Shown: positions 42,184-53,258 of the stretch, piece after piece | Layout of the letters: the number at the start of each line of letters is the position of its first letter | Numbering within the stretch: the first letter of the stretch is position 1 | Assembly (NCBI GenBank): GCA_964059195.1 | Contig: CAXKWD010000009.1 | Span: 150,407,890-150,471,889 of the forward strand | Source: Ectobius pallidus | Lineage: Eukaryota > Arthropoda > Insecta > Blattodea > Ectobiidae | Length of the DNA stretch: 64,000 nucleotides | Direction: 5' to 3' | Notes under the pieces: model-generated | Database searches by the model: none | Told to the model about the DNA's origin: nothing | Seen by the model: only the letters and a program-made list of their open reading frames with translations | Position numbers and translations under genes: made by a program

Positions 42184-45100
42184 ATGATCATCTCACAGTG
42201 GAATGCTCGGAGTATTCGACGTAAATTGCCCGAACTGCAGCGTTTTGCGGATTGTCAGAGGATTGATATTTTCCTATTGTGTGAAACATGGCTCACGCCT
42301 GATGTGACAGTTGCTGTCAAAAACTATACATTCATCCGTACTGATAGACCTGATGGAAAGGGGGGTACCGCCATTTTAGTCCACTCTTCCATACCTTACA
42401 CCATAGTCCCCATTCAAGCGGTCCATGACATGGTCAATACTACAGCCATTCGCATCCATGACATTCTGTATGTATCACTCTATAAGCCTCCTAGTGCGTT
42501 AGTCAGCTCTACTGCTTGGGAAAATTTTTTGTCTCAATTCCAAGGTCCAACGATCCTAGGTGGGGACTTTAACTCCCATCATACATACTGGCACAGTAAT
42601 TATTCTTCCTCCCAAGGACAACATTTATACCGAGCTATACTTGACAGTCCACTTCTCTGTCTCAACACCCACACCCCTACAGCTATCCATCCCACTACAC
42701 ATACCAGGTCGATCTTGGATCTCACTTTTGTTACACCCACTATAGCAACTCATACGGAATGGTCCGTCCATTTGGATTCATTGGGCAGCGATCATTTTCC
42801 AATTATCATTAAGTACTCCTCCCCACAGACTATTCTGAATGCCTATACTCACCCTGGGGGCTCCCAACTCCGACCCCGGCGTCGTAATATCACAAGGATT
42901 AATTGGAAACAATATTCAGATTACATCTCGCGACATTTTCACTTACCTTCGTCCGAGGAATCGCCTACACAAGCATACAACAGTATCGTCCGACCAATCA
43001 CTACATACTTGAACATTTTTCATCCGATCAATCCTCATTACTCCCCACAACGGAAGTTATTCAGCAAGTTTTGGTGGAATCCAGAATGCTCACGGGCGGT
43101 TGCTCTCAGACGACGGGCTATGTCACAATACACTCGCACGCCAAATAATAATACGTATTTTCTTTTAAAGCAACAAACTGCGAGAACATCTAAAACAATC
43201 AAACTAGCAAAACGGACGGCATGGAAAACCTTCTGTTCTACACTTAGCGCACAGACACCCTACTCTTCCATATGGACTACGATCCGTTCGTTAAATGGAA
43301 TTCCCTCCAATTCGGTCAATGACATTACCCCGGAGCTTTTGGAAAACTTTCATGAGATACTGGCACCACCTTCCGTGAATCCACTGCCACCGGCGCTTGA
43401 TATAGCGGACGAACAGCTGCCAATTCCATTTGATAAGGCATTTCGATTCTCTGAGTACATGGCCATCCTGAAAAAGAAACGGAACACAGCCCCAGGGTTA
43501 GATGGGTTTTCATACCCTATGATCCAAAACTTACCCCATCATCTTCATGAATACATATTATCCTGGTTTAATTCCATTTATCACCACCCAACCATACCGC
43601 CCTCTTGGAAGGAGTGCCTAGTGCTCCCTATCCCGAAAATAAAACCAGTCACGGATCCCTCCCATTTTCGGCCCATCACTCTACTCTCCTGTTTTCGGAA
43701 AGTCTTTGAAGCCCTGCTACAGAATCGTATCTTATGGTACTTAGAACACAGGAGATGTCTTGGACAACACCAATCAGGATTTAGGAAGGGCAGGTCAACA
43801 GTCGACAATCTCACTATATTGGTGATTGATATCCTTCTAGCACTTTCTACACAGACTATTGTAGATTCGGTTTTTATTGACATTTCCAAAGCTTATGACT
43901 CGGTCCAAATTCCACTTCTTCTGGATATTCTAATTCATCTACAGTTCCCCACTAATGTGATTCACCTCATTCGACTCTTGTATACAGACAGAATTGTTTA
44001 TATTGAAAATTCCACTGGATACACACAATCCCGTCAGACCTCTCTGGGTATTCCCCAAGGGTCTAGTCTCAGTCCCATCTTATATCTCATATACACCCAC
44101 ACATTGGAAGCTTCACTTAATCCATACTGCCGCATCCTTCAATATGCCGACGACATCCTTCTCTATACACGAAAACCATCTTTGCAGGAATCAACACCGG
44201 ACCTGCAACAAGCATTGAATGCGTTACAACAATGGTGTGACGGGAAAGGTTTACAGGTGCAAAGTGGTAAAACGGTAAGACTTGTCTTTACTCGAAAATA
44301 TAGGTTTCACACCCCCCCGATCAGATATAATGGTTCTCTTCTTCGTGTGGTTCAACAACACAAATTTTTGGGTATCATTTTCGACTCTAAATTAACCTGG
44401 CGCCCACACATTCGGGAAGTAATTCATCGGTGCGAGCAGGGAAGTTCAATCATCAAAACACTGACAACCACTTGGTGGGGAGCGAATGTACAACAACTCC
44501 AATTTGCATATCAAGCTATAGTTCGTAGTAAGGTGGAGTATGCTGGTTTTCTTTATGATTCGGCCTATGCCAAAGATTTACAGAAATTAGATGCTCTTCA
44601 TTTTACTCTTTTAAAAATTATTGCAGGAGCCATGCGATCATCCCCCAACCAGGCACTGCCAGTGGAAATGGCGGAATTCCCATATGTCTACAGGCGACGA
44701 ATTTTGGCTACAAAATATCTTCTTAAAAAACTTTCAATTAATTCATCTCCGATTATTCCAAAACTTACCTTATTGTCTCGCCTGTACAAACCTTCTTGTA
44801 TTAATAGAACTATTACCTCTCCAGCTCTCCTTTGGGCGTTTGATATTCTTCACCCACATGTTCAGGATATGGTTCGCTCCCCGGGTCCCCCCTGTTATAG
44901 GTGCCCTTATGAGATCCTACACTGTTCTTTTCCTGTGAGATATCAGATGACAGCCGAAGATCGTACATTACTGTTTTCCCCAAGCACAGAGAATAGCGGT
45001 CATCTCTCCCGTGTAGCAATCTACACTGATGGATCAAAACAGGGTCCCGAACATGCTGTTGGAGCAGCCTTCATTATCCCTTCCCAACACGTTGTAGAAT

Positions 45101-45885
45101 CATATCGCCTTCCATCCGCCTCTACAGTCTTCATGGCAGAATTATTTGCTATTCGCCAGGCACTTCTGTGGCTTAAACATCACCCCGTTCCATATCCGGT
45201 CGTTCTGTATTCAGATTCCAAAAGTGTTCTTACAGCCCTACATGAACCACAGACACAGGCACACACAGATTGGTGGATACTTCACGTCAAACAACTGTGG
45301 TACCATCTGTTACAATGCGGGCCTCCAATTACAATGTGTTGGATCCCAGGCCATACAGGTATACCGGGTAATGAAGAGGCAGACAAATTGGCAAAACAAG
45401 CTAGTCACCAAGGGCAATTTACTAAGATTTTACTTCCAGCATCCACTTTTAAACATCTCCCAATACCACATATTAGAACTGAATGGCAGAGGAAATGGGA
45501 TACCTACGGTACCTCATCACACATTCGCTATTATTCTGTTCAACCCACCATTCCGCGCAGACCGTGGTTTTATAACCTCCGCTTCCCTAGATGGTTTATT
45601 ACCTCTATCATCAGAATCAAACTCCACCACACCAGTTCACCAGACTTTCTTCACAAAATTAAATTTTCGGAAACATCACTCTGTAGTTGTCGACAGGAAG
45701 GTACAATCGATCACATCCTTTTGGCATGCCCTCAGCATGCTCTTGCAAATCGACAATTGTACGAACGTCTACATAAAAAAGGTGTCCCCTTTCCGACGTC
45801 AATTCTTCACATTCTACATTCACCCACAGTGGATATACTGGCTCTACTATACCAACATATGAAGAAATGCAAGATTAAACTCTAA
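42184..45885 (+). CDS. LINE ORF2 polyprotein: APE endonuclease, RT, RNase H
   Basis: 1233 aa. The AP-type endonuclease spans about 1-215, with SQWNARS near the start, LLCETWL (31-37), GGDFNSHH (126-133) and GSDHFP (201-206). RT spans about 430-750: APGLDGFSYPMI, SGFRKGRST (531-539), FIDISKAYD (564-572), IPQGSSLSP (623-631) and YADD (654-657). RNase H spans about 943-1075 with YTDGSK (D949), MAELFAI (E986), YSDSKS (D1011) and GNEEADKLA (D1067), so the DEDD set is intact. A C-terminal CSCRQEGTIDHILLAC knuckle sits at 1167-1182. The enzyme nicks the target and copies the RNA in place. All catalytic motifs look functional. Confidence 0.93.
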   Translation: MIISQWNARSIRRKLPELQRFADCQRIDIFLLCETWLTPDVTVAVKNYTFIRTDRPDGKGGTAILVHSSIPYTIVPIQAVHDMVNTTAIRIHDILYVSLYKPPSALVSSTAWENFLSQFQGPTILGGDFNSHHTYWHSNYSSSQGQHLYRAILDSPLLCLNTHTPTAIHPTTHTRSILDLTFVTPTIATHTEWSVHLDSLGSDHFPIIIKYSSPQTILNAYTHPGGSQLRPRRRNITRINWKQYSDYISRHFHLPSSEESPTQAYNSIVRPITTYLNIFHPINPHYSPQRKLFSKFWWNPECSRAVALRRRAMSQYTRTPNNNTYFLLKQQTARTSKTIKLAKRTAWKTFCSTLSAQTPYSSIWTTIRSLNGIPSNSVNDITPELLENFHEILAPPSVNPLPPALDIADEQLPIPFDKAFRFSEYMAILKKKRNTAPGLDGFSYPMIQNLPHHLHEYILSWFNSIYHHPTIPPSWKECLVLPIPKIKPVTDPSHFRPITLLSCFRKVFEALLQNRILWYLEHRRCLGQHQSGFRKGRSTVDNLTILVIDILLALSTQTIVDSVFIDISKAYDSVQIPLLLDILIHLQFPTNVIHLIRLLYTDRIVYIENSTGYTQSRQTSLGIPQGSSLSPILYLIYTHTLEASLNPYCRILQYADDILLYTRKPSLQESTPDLQQALNALQQWCDGKGLQVQSGKTVRLVFTRKYRFHTPPIRYNGSLLRVVQQHKFLGIIFDSKLTWRPHIREVIHRCEQGSSIIKTLTTTWWGANVQQLQFAYQAIVRSKVEYAGFLYDSAYAKDLQKLDALHFTLLKIIAGAMRSSPNQALPVEMAEFPYVYRRRILATKYLLKKLSINSSPIIPKLTLLSRLYKPSCINRTITSPALLWAFDILHPHVQDMVRSPGPPCYRCPYEILHCSFPVRYQMTAEDRTLLFSPSTENSGHLSRVAIYTDGSKQGPEHAVGAAFIIPSQHVVESYRLPSASTVFMAELFAIRQALLWLKHHPVPYPVVLYSDSKSVLTALHEPQTQAHTDWWILHVKQLWYHLLQCGPPITMCWIPGHTGIPGNEEADKLAKQASHQGQFTKILLPASTFKHLPIPHIRTEWQRKWDTYGTSSHIRYYSVQPTIPRRPWFYNLRFPRWFITSIIRIKLHHTSSPDFLHKIKFSETSLCSCRQEGTIDHILLACPQHALANRQLYERLHKKGVPFPTSILHILHSPTVDILALLYQHMKKCKIKL

Positions 45886-46249
45886 CATTTACACATCTTT
45901 TCGTCATATGGGTTCTTCTTTCCAAGGTGCATTTTCGGTTACCCAATATGTCCCGGTGCGCCTCGGAGACAACCTTTTTTTTCCTTCGTGTCCATTATTC
46001 CTGTACACACATACATTACAATATTAATTTCGACAGTTACAGATATCACACACATACTTTCCTCTTAGAGTTCACACCTGAGTGTTACCACTCGCCATAG
46101 CATCATAATAGTAAACAAACATTGTAGATCAACAACCCCAGTAATCGAGTCACAGTAGCGACAACTTTTCGAGACAACTCGACATATATCGACCATCCAT
46201 CGATACCCACTGGCCACATGGCATAACTTTCGCCGAGGCCATTACCCAA

Positions 46250-46284
46250 CAGAAGAAGAAGAAGAAGAAGAAGAATTGCAGTAA
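46250..46284 (+). repeat. (GAA)n LINE tail and right target-site duplication
   Basis: A run of GAA units ends at 46273, followed by AATTGCAGTAA (46274-46284), the second copy of the duplication. Confidence 0.85.
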
Positions 46285-46439
46285 TATAGTCATAACAATA
46301 AGTATCTAGCACTATCTTCATTTTTTATTTTGACTGATGGTATGCAAAACGACTGGTTTCTCTCTCTGGATGCTCAACGCAAGATATATATTCAGATCCC
46401 CCCTCTGTCGCTCCTCAGCTCCCCTTCTGGGGCTCCTCA

Positions 46440-47115
46440 GCTAAAGATTTTGAAAATACAAAAAAGAATATTAAATGTTGCATGTCTCTATAAAGACCCC
46501 TAGCAAATAAATTTTTGAAATCATGCAGGTATTACCTGTTCCATCTATTTATATCCTTGAGACTCAGTTTCATACATAGAAACAAGAACTTATTTCCTAA
46601 AAATTCTGAACTCCGTTCTTATCATACTAGATCAACTCATAATCTTAATCTCCACTCTAACCGTCATAGGGTCACCAAAAGTTTACTTAGCATCTCCCAC
46701 CTTGGCATTCGATTATATAATAAGCTACCTTTATCTTTGCTACACTTAAATTCGAGCATTAAAAAAAAAAAAAAAAGATTAAAATCACTTCTCATGAACC
46801 ACAAGTTTCTTAATTTTAATGATTTCTTGTCCTCTCCCACTTTCCATAGAATCAGCCAGGATATTCTCTGTTTGATTTATCTGTAACTATACTTTTCAGT
46901 TGCTAACGTCTCAAATGTTATACATGATTATGTTATTATTTACTTTTGTTCCATATTTTGTATTTTCACCATATATAATTCTACTATTGAGCAATATCTG
47001 TCATATTAGTATGTAAGTTTTATTGTTTTTGTTTTGTTTTTATGTAAAGTCTTTGACGAAGCCATGAATCTTGTATTCCTAAAGGTGAATAAAATTGAAA
47101 TTGAAAAATTGAAAT
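46440..47115 (+). mobile_element. LINE ORF2 C-terminal tail with (ATTGAA)n end
   Basis: Frame 46515-46886 includes SYHTRSTHNLNL, GIRLYNKLPLSLLHL and a run of Lys from a poly-A slip. About 200 bp of AT-rich 3' UTR follow, ending AATAAAATTGAAATTGAAAA. 5'-truncated, CR1/Jockey-like. Confidence 0.7.
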
Positions 47116-47306
47116 TGAATTACTGTACAAGTCAAGTCATGCACATTGCCGTGGAAGGGTTGTTATAGTTATGTTCCTGAAGATGCAAGTTTGATAAATT
47201 GATTACCTACCCAATATACTGGTAGTAGTAGTATTCCTTTGAGTCGCTAGCGACTCCTGGAGATCCGTGCGGATTTTCTAGGAAGGCGGGAAGGGTCTTG
47301 CTATCC

Positions 47307-47975
47307 CTAAAAAATGTTAGTTCTTTCTCTCGCTATCACTGTTCTGCGAACTTCAGAGCTCCACCGTCTTCTGTCTTGGGTTATTATGCTTAAGTCCTTC
47401 CAATTCCTGCCCAAGATGGAACGTATTCTTGTTCTTTTCCTTCCTCTTTTTCTTGCCCCTTCCATATGTCCTGTCATCAAGTCTTTTTCCAGTGAGTCTT
47501 TTCTTCTCATGATGTGGCCAAAGTATGAGAGTTTTAGTTTCAAAGCCATGGCCTCAAGTGAGTATTGTGGGTTTATTTCTTTGATTACAGAAGCATTTGT
47601 CCTTCTTTCAGTCCACGAAATTCTCAGTAATCTTCTCCATGTCCATAATTCGAAGCTGTCTAATTTCTTTCTGTCCTGTTTCTTGACCGTCCAACTCTCG
47701 CAGCCATATAATACTACGGGAAAAATCATGGACTGAATTATACGAAAACTTACTGGTTTCACTTTGTGAAACCAGAAGTATGTAACCGCAAGAATTTGGG
47801 GGATAGTCAGTCTAGATTCCTCGAACCAAATACTATTCCTGACTGAGCAAGAGATATGATGTGGGGCACTGGTAGTACTCTTCTTCGTTCTACAGACCCG
47901 GTGAATGCCGTCAGAATTACTTTTTTTAACCACCTCCTTCATTGCTTTCCACAAATAGGGCACAGTTAACAAGAG
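47307..47975 (-). mobile_element. RTE/BovB-like LINE tail
   Basis: The 221-aa minus-strand frame contains FPVVLYGCESWTVKKQDRKK, FELWTWRRLLRISWTERRTN, YSLEAMALKLKLSYFGHIMR and KRGRKRTRI. This is strongly like the post-RT region of RTE/BovB elements (YGCESWT...FELWCWRRLLRVPWT). The N-terminal 70 residues look unrelated or degenerate. RT and endonuclease are missing. Confidence 0.85.
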
Positions 47976-48300
47976 CTTATCAATCCGTGTGACTTACAGA
48001 ATTTGATAGCTTCTTTTACCAGATTTGACTGAATCAAATTCAAGAAAAAGAAGCAAGATAATTCTCCAAGTCCCACTTTGTTACCTGATCTACTGCTGGT
48101 CCCAGCTTTCTTATCCATTATTACAGAGCACTTCGAGAAAAACTTGTCTATGCACCTCAAATGCTCACAAGGAAATGAATAACCACGGCAAATTCCTCCT
48201 TCAGCGCATGCTCAAAAATTCTTTCATTGTTGACTATAAATTAATATCACGGCCTTCCTACCAGGAAAAAATGTGCAATATTAGCCTATATTTACCGCGA
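47976..48300. other. Unassigned sequence
   Basis: No supported feature. Confidence 0.4.
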
Positions 48301-48309
48301 GGTTTATAA

Positions 48310-48480
48310 GCCTGCCACCTTTCGTCTAGCGATATGACGTCACACCACCAACGTCCAATCACGAGTTTCTTCGTAATATGACGACAGAAGAATTCGCTAG
48401 ATCGTGATATAAAAGGAAGTGCATTGCGTTGGAGTGGTGGGTGGGAACATTCATCCGAGATGCGACTTACATTTATTTTT
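48310..48480 (+). promoter_or_regulatory. Repeat block with CRE, CCAAT and TATA elements
   Basis: TGACGTCA (48335-48342), CCAAT (48355-48359) and TATAAAA (48408-48414) occur in promoter-like order and spacing. Related sequence occurs at 51960-52150 (with TGACGTCA at 51997) and 30602-30690, so it is a repeat family. It lies 240-300 bp upstream of the first exon of the unknown gene and might serve it, or be the promoter of a mobile element. Confidence 0.4.
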
Positions 48481-48722
48481 TCCCCAGCTCCTTAATATGA
48501 GTTTTAATGCATGTGTACTTATAATAAGAAGAAAATATGCACAAATGTGCGTATTTAAATGTAGGCCTATTAATGTTGTTTTTTGCTGCTGTAAAGAATT
48601 ACCTAATAATTATACATCAAAAGAAACGAACATTGACATTCTGTAAAGATTTTTTGTTATGCTTTTATATTCTAATTGCTTTTAGATCATGTACATCTAC
48701 TTGCTTTCTAGGATGCTAGACC

Positions 48723-48857
48723 ATGATGTTGGTACATATGAAGCTGTTGCTTGGAGAAGCTCGCCAGCAAGTGAAATCAGAAATTGCTGACTACCCAGAT
48801 GAAACTGTCATCATGACAAGGAAATCTGGGCGTATAGATATCAAACTTATTGGAGTG
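48723..48857 (+). CDS. Unrecognised gene, candidate exon A
   Basis: Starts at an ATG in good context (ACCATGATG) just after an acceptor-like TAG at 48717-48719. It runs 45 codons to donor GTATAAG, phase 0. Residues include MKLLLGEARQQVKSEIADYP, DETVIMTRKSGRIDIKLIG. The composition is protein-like, not low complexity. If an upstream exon joins at the earlier acceptor (48711) the frame meets a TAG, so translation probably begins here. I do not recognise the family. Confidence 0.5.
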
Positions 48858-50216
48858 GTATAAGGACTGGCAGCGTCTTGCACCTTCTAGTAGGATAAAG
48901 GTATGGTGTCAATTTATTACGCTTCACAAGTACAGGGTAGAAATGAAGTGATCTGCATATTTCTGGAGCAAATTGATCACGGTTAAAATAACAAAAAAAA
49001 GGGACAATGGAAGAATATGCCACAAACGAGTCCCCCACTCCAACACTCAATCCCTCCTCTAGCGTTGGCATTTGAACTACCAGCTGTTAGCTGCGATGGT
49101 AAGGCATCTACCAATAATTTTTAGATATTTTGTTAGTTATGAAAAGAGCAGTGTTGGTGCAAGGGAATTTTCTTGCTTCATTTAAGCCATATTTTAGGGG
49201 ATGGTTCAGCTCTCTACTTTTTGTGATATTTTCATTTTAAAAGCACAGAAAATGGCCAAATTTGATGTTATATTAGCCTTTAAAACCTATAGATTCCATT
49301 TATAGGCATCATATATTTGTATTAAGGTCCTAAGTAAAATCACAAAGAAGTAGAAACAAAATTAACCTAAAATGCCGCTGCGAACTGCTGTCAAAGCATG
49401 AATCTCCGTGTGCTAGCCAATGTTTTATTGTCACGTGAACAGTCACGTGGTGTTAATCCAAAACTGAAAACTTAACAGTAAAAACCTTGGTCTCAGTGGT
49501 GCAGTCGGTATCAAGGCCAAGGTATCTATCGTATACAAAATTTCGTATCAGTCCTGGATTTTCATCCTGTTTTTCTGTATTGGGGGCTTCGAAAATACAG
49601 GTCCTATTGCAAGTTTCCTTACTTTTGCATTTACGAATCACAGTTTGAAACCCCTGATGAACTGACGTCTGTGGTTCCCTCTTTCATTCAAAACCCTGAA
49701 AAATAAGACTTTGTCGGAATTTGTTATTAGAGGCGCTCTCGTAACAAGGGTTTTATGTATTTAGATGTATTTGTTATATTGACATAGCCTATAATTAATA
49801 CCCCAACTATTAAGAGTATAGGCCTACATATAGCCTACTTTTAAAAATGGGATGTAAAATTGGGGGTCCGTAAACCTTTTTAGACATTTTAGAGGTCTTC
49901 AGGTTCAATAAGGTTGAGAAACATTGACTTAGAATATAGGTCAACAGAATCAAACTTCTTTCCAAAACTATTTATGAAGTTTTCAGACTTCAAAGGGAGT
50001 GTGTTTGTGCAAGACTTTCTCATTTCAGTGCAAGTTCTTTGTTTAGCAACCAAAGCAGGGGGCAAAACTATGTCCTTTATGAATATTTTATGTAAAAATC
50101 CCTTGCATTCTAGGCAGGTGGAACCTATATAAAAGCTGTCAGCAAGTGGATCAGCACCAGGAGGCAAGAGAGTTAATGAGTAGATTAATAAAACAAACAA
50201 TTTTTTCTGTTTTCAG
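48858..50216 (+). other. Candidate intron A-B
   Basis: 1359 bp, GT-AG, with a strong TTTTTTCTGTTTTCAG acceptor. It includes hAT-like TTGAGAAAC sequence near 49910. No further feature. Confidence 0.45.
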
Positions 50217-50357
50217 ATCCAGTTCATTGAACCTGACACATGCATCCTACAGATGAGGGCTGGTTCAGTCTCAAGCAGTGTGATGATTCATATTGGAGAT
50301 AGAGGACGTAACATCAAGTCAAAGGAGTATTATTGGCAGAGGAACACATACTGTGCT
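50217..50357 (+). CDS. Unrecognised gene, candidate exon B
   Basis: Exactly 47 codons between a strong polypyrimidine acceptor and donor GTGAGT, phase 0 on both sides, agreeing with exon A. Residues IQFIEPDTCILQMRAGSVSS, SVMIHIGDRGRNIKSKEYYW and QRNTYCA are well mixed, with three Cys and a WQRN motif. A chance open exon of this kind with both splice sites is unlikely, but homology was not recognised. Confidence 0.55.
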
Positions 50358-50879
50358 GTGAGTTCAACACTTTTAATTTGACTTTTAAAGTAATAAGTAG
50401 TAATTTGCTCAGTTCTAAGCAAGCTGGTGGACAAATTGTAACTTTTGCTGCTTAGTATGCACACTCTTGCTCTTAATAAAATAATTCGCTTCAGACCGTA
50501 CCTTTTTGTAGCTATTTTCACGCAGAGAAATTTAAAAACATGTTTCTGAAGCAGATCTGTTTTTGAAACAAGATTAATTTGGTCAGATTTACCTGACGCA
50601 TGATGACTAAGTGAACTAATTAAACCATTACAACAGAATGTAAATAGTAGGCGTTTATGACGGCTGTGCGCCTGCTCAAGCATGCCATCATGGAATGAAC
50701 ATGCCACATCCCCCTCCCAAGAAATGGGTATGACCTGCTGAATGTGCATTCATTTATTTATTTATATTGGCTATAGAACACTTATGTGATGACTAGAAAG
50801 TCGTGTGTTAGAACAAGACAAAAATTTCGTCAAAAGTTACATGTAACCTACAGTTCTTATAGGGTTGGGGCGTTTACAA

Positions 50880-51215
50880 ACAGAAATTAATGAAGAGTGA
50901 ACAACATTCTAAAAGAAAGCACAGAAAGGGCAGCCTGACTGACTAGGCTGACTAGGGTAAAGAAGACACACTTAAAACTAAAGATGTTTAACTCACTTCC
51001 GCACATGGTCAGGAACTTGTCTCTGGCTAAGTTTAAAAAGTGTGCGTGGAATCTCCTTGTGTCTTCACCTCTATATTCTATTAATGAATTTTTTGAAATA
51101 CCCACTGTAACAGTGTCTAGTTTCTTTTAAATTAATTTGACGAAACCTACACATGATAAATGTTTTTTAAGGTTAATAAATATTCTTATTCTTATTCTTA
51201 TTCTTATTCAACATT
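50880..51215 (+). mobile_element. LINE tail with (ATTCTT)n end
   Basis: A broken frame encodes KMFNSLPHMVRNLSLAKFKK, CAWNLLVSSPLYSINEFFE, the last part of a CR1/Jockey-like ORF2. A short UTR and TATTCTTATTCTTATTCTTA follow at 51181-51210. 5'-truncated. Confidence 0.75.
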
Positions 51216-51959
51216 GCAAAATGAGAGTAATTTTGTATACTCGTTATTATCTTCTTTTTAACTGTCTGTGACTTTCTTAAATACTAATATTAAGCCTAAT
51301 GTTGTACAGATGTATTGATCTTTGCAAAATAACTACAACATTTTTCAACAATGGTGCATGTCATAAAAAATAATTCTAAAAGTAGATACAATACTATTGA
51401 GAACACTGGATATACCAAATCCTCATTCTGTTTCTTTCCGCGGTGGGTAAATCTCCACGTTGTATTGTCACATGCTCGGCGGAGTGGTACATTAGAGTTA
51501 GTTTACATCTCCTTTGAACTTAAAGTGAAAATAGAATAGATCTGGGCCTGCCACGGAAAACTAATTGGCTTCTGCTAAGGTTGTATGGGGTAAGTACATA
51601 ATGGTTTAATTTCTGTGTCAATAAGACCCATTTGGTCTTATATTTTGGTCCCAGCATCTAGTAAATTACTTAAAATAACCTGTCTATCAGTAGCATACCG
51701 ACTTAACCACTGTAGAGCAGGTACACATTTTTTCCTATTGGGCCATAGGGAGTATTCAACCTTTTGTGTTTAACGCTGTCGGGAAAGTTGCAATGTATCC
51801 AGACCCATTTCATGACCCATTTAACGAAGCTTTAACCTATGCTTCCTGTAGGTTAGGAACGGTGATATTAGTGTGACAGGTTTTGTTACGTTATTAACAA
51901 TATTAGTTTAGTAGGGCATACTAAGTTCTCCCTTTTTGTAAATGTGCTAAGTTTGTTGT

Positions 51960-52160
51960 CAACCTCTTTACGCCGAATAATAGTATCCTGGCAGTGTGAC
52001 GTCACATCTCTAATGGCCTATCCCAAGTTTCTTTGTGATTAGGCAAAGTAAATGTGGCTACTTTTTGCTAAATCATGGTGTAAAAGAAAGTGTATCATTT
52101 AGGGGATGGGTTGAACCAAATCATTTATACCATCTCCTCTTCGCAGAATGATTTATAACA
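51960..52160 (+). repeat. Degenerate copy of the CRE/TATA repeat block
   Basis: TGACGTCA at 51997-52004, then AGTTTCTTTGTGATTAGGC and TAAATCATGGTGTAAAAGAA match the 48310-48480 block with decay of the TATA to GTAAAA. Confidence 0.5.
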
Positions 52161-52215
52161 AAATCTGTGTGATGTTAGAATCTCTGTTTTATAATTGGGT
52201 CCCCATACATCGCAG

Positions 52216-52281
52216 CTGAAAATGGAAAAGGGCATTCTTGCTGATCCAGAGCCCTTTCTCAAGACCATCAGGAACGTGTGA
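52216..52281 (+). CDS. Unrecognised gene, candidate last exon C
   Basis: After acceptor ATCGCAG the phase-0 frame reads LKMEKGILADPEPFLKTIRN, V and TGA (52279-52281). With exons A and B this gives 113 aa. AATAAA at 52482-52487 could serve as polyadenylation signal. It is the weakest exon because it is short; phase agreement is the main support. Confidence 0.45.
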   Translation: MKMEKGILADPEPFLKTIRNV

Positions 52282-53258
52282 TATGCTTCTACCAGTCGGA
52301 GGAATATTCATGAACTTGCCCAGGGAAGAAGGAATGGTATTTTTGGATTCTAGGGGCCTCAAAACGTGTATTTATGTTAAAAACTCAACTTTAATTTGGG
52401 GAACGATCCTCTACCTATAGTACCTATAGTACGGGCAGACAAAGTAAAAATAGTTGCTTCACAGTTACTTAATATTTTATGAATAAATATTTTTAAATCT
52501 GTTTTGTAGTAAATAACCTTAATTTAATTTCTTCGGCTACTGTTATCAATCGGTGATCACAGTAAGCGGTGTGCACTGTATTGTAAATTATACAATTTTA
52601 CTTGGGTGAGTTGAAAAGCACGGTGACATAAGATAGAGTTGTGAAGAGTATACAATGAGGTGTGGTATATATGACCTCTTTAGTAAATGTTACAATATTC
52701 ACTAGGATAACCCATTGATACAGCTTTTTGATCCCAGAAATAAATTCTTCGCTCTTGGTTTGTAAAAAAATGCTTCCCTATTCATTGAATCTGCAAAAAA
52801 CCATATATCCCAACCTTTCTAGCTGCCTCCTTCCTGCCCCTACTAGTTTCCACTCTCTAGGTATAATCAAATTGACATATCCGCCGTATCTGCTTAGTAT
52901 TTTTAGATTTCATTGCTTCCTTTACCTGTTCGCACATCTTCATTTGCCATTCTCTCTTCATTAGACATTTACAAACACAAAGGTTCCATTCCCTAAATAC
53001 TTTTTTTTTTTTTTTTCATCAAACCAACTTTTATTTATTGTTATAGTCAACAAGTCAAAAATATATTTTTAATAGTTCCAAGTTCTCTGCCACAAATTAA
53101 AAAAAACTCATTTTTTGAACATTATTTTTCCAAAGAAAGGGTAAATTCTCAGTTTTAATGTTTCTTGAGCCATTACAAACTTAATTTTTAAAGAGTATGA
53201 ATGGTGAGCAGCTTACGCTTATAAAATAACACAATTTTAATTTTTCCATTAACGAAAT
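52282..53258. other. Unassigned AT-rich sequence
   Basis: Poly-T run at 53002-53018. Nothing else is supported. The 78-aa frame at 52728 has no domain. Confidence 0.4.

Larger units (their letters stand above)
40580..46273 (+). mobile_element. Full-length I-group-like LINE, both ORFs intact
   Basis: 5694 bp between an 11-bp duplication. It has a 173-bp 5' UTR, ORF1, a 3-base gap, ORF2 and a 388-bp 3' UTR ending in (GAA)n. The layout with APE endonuclease, RT and RNase H in ORF2 and three zinc knuckles in ORF1 fits the I superfamily (I, Loa, Nimb and similar). The exact clade needs a tree. No stop or frameshift is seen in either ORF, so this is a recent and perhaps active copy. It lies head to head with RpS15. 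Confidence 0.85.
50358..52215 (+). other. Candidate intron B-C, with a LINE tail
   Basis: 1858 bp. Holds the LINE tail at 50880-51215 and a degenerate copy of the CRE/TATA repeat at 51960-52150. The other parts show nothing. Confidence 0.45.

Noticed and set aside
47314..47736. 140-aa plus-strand ORF
   Set aside because: It is antisense to the clear RTE/BovB-like tail on the minus strand.
49490..49560. Possible tRNA-like stretch
   Set aside because: A weak A-box resemblance without a B box at proper distance.
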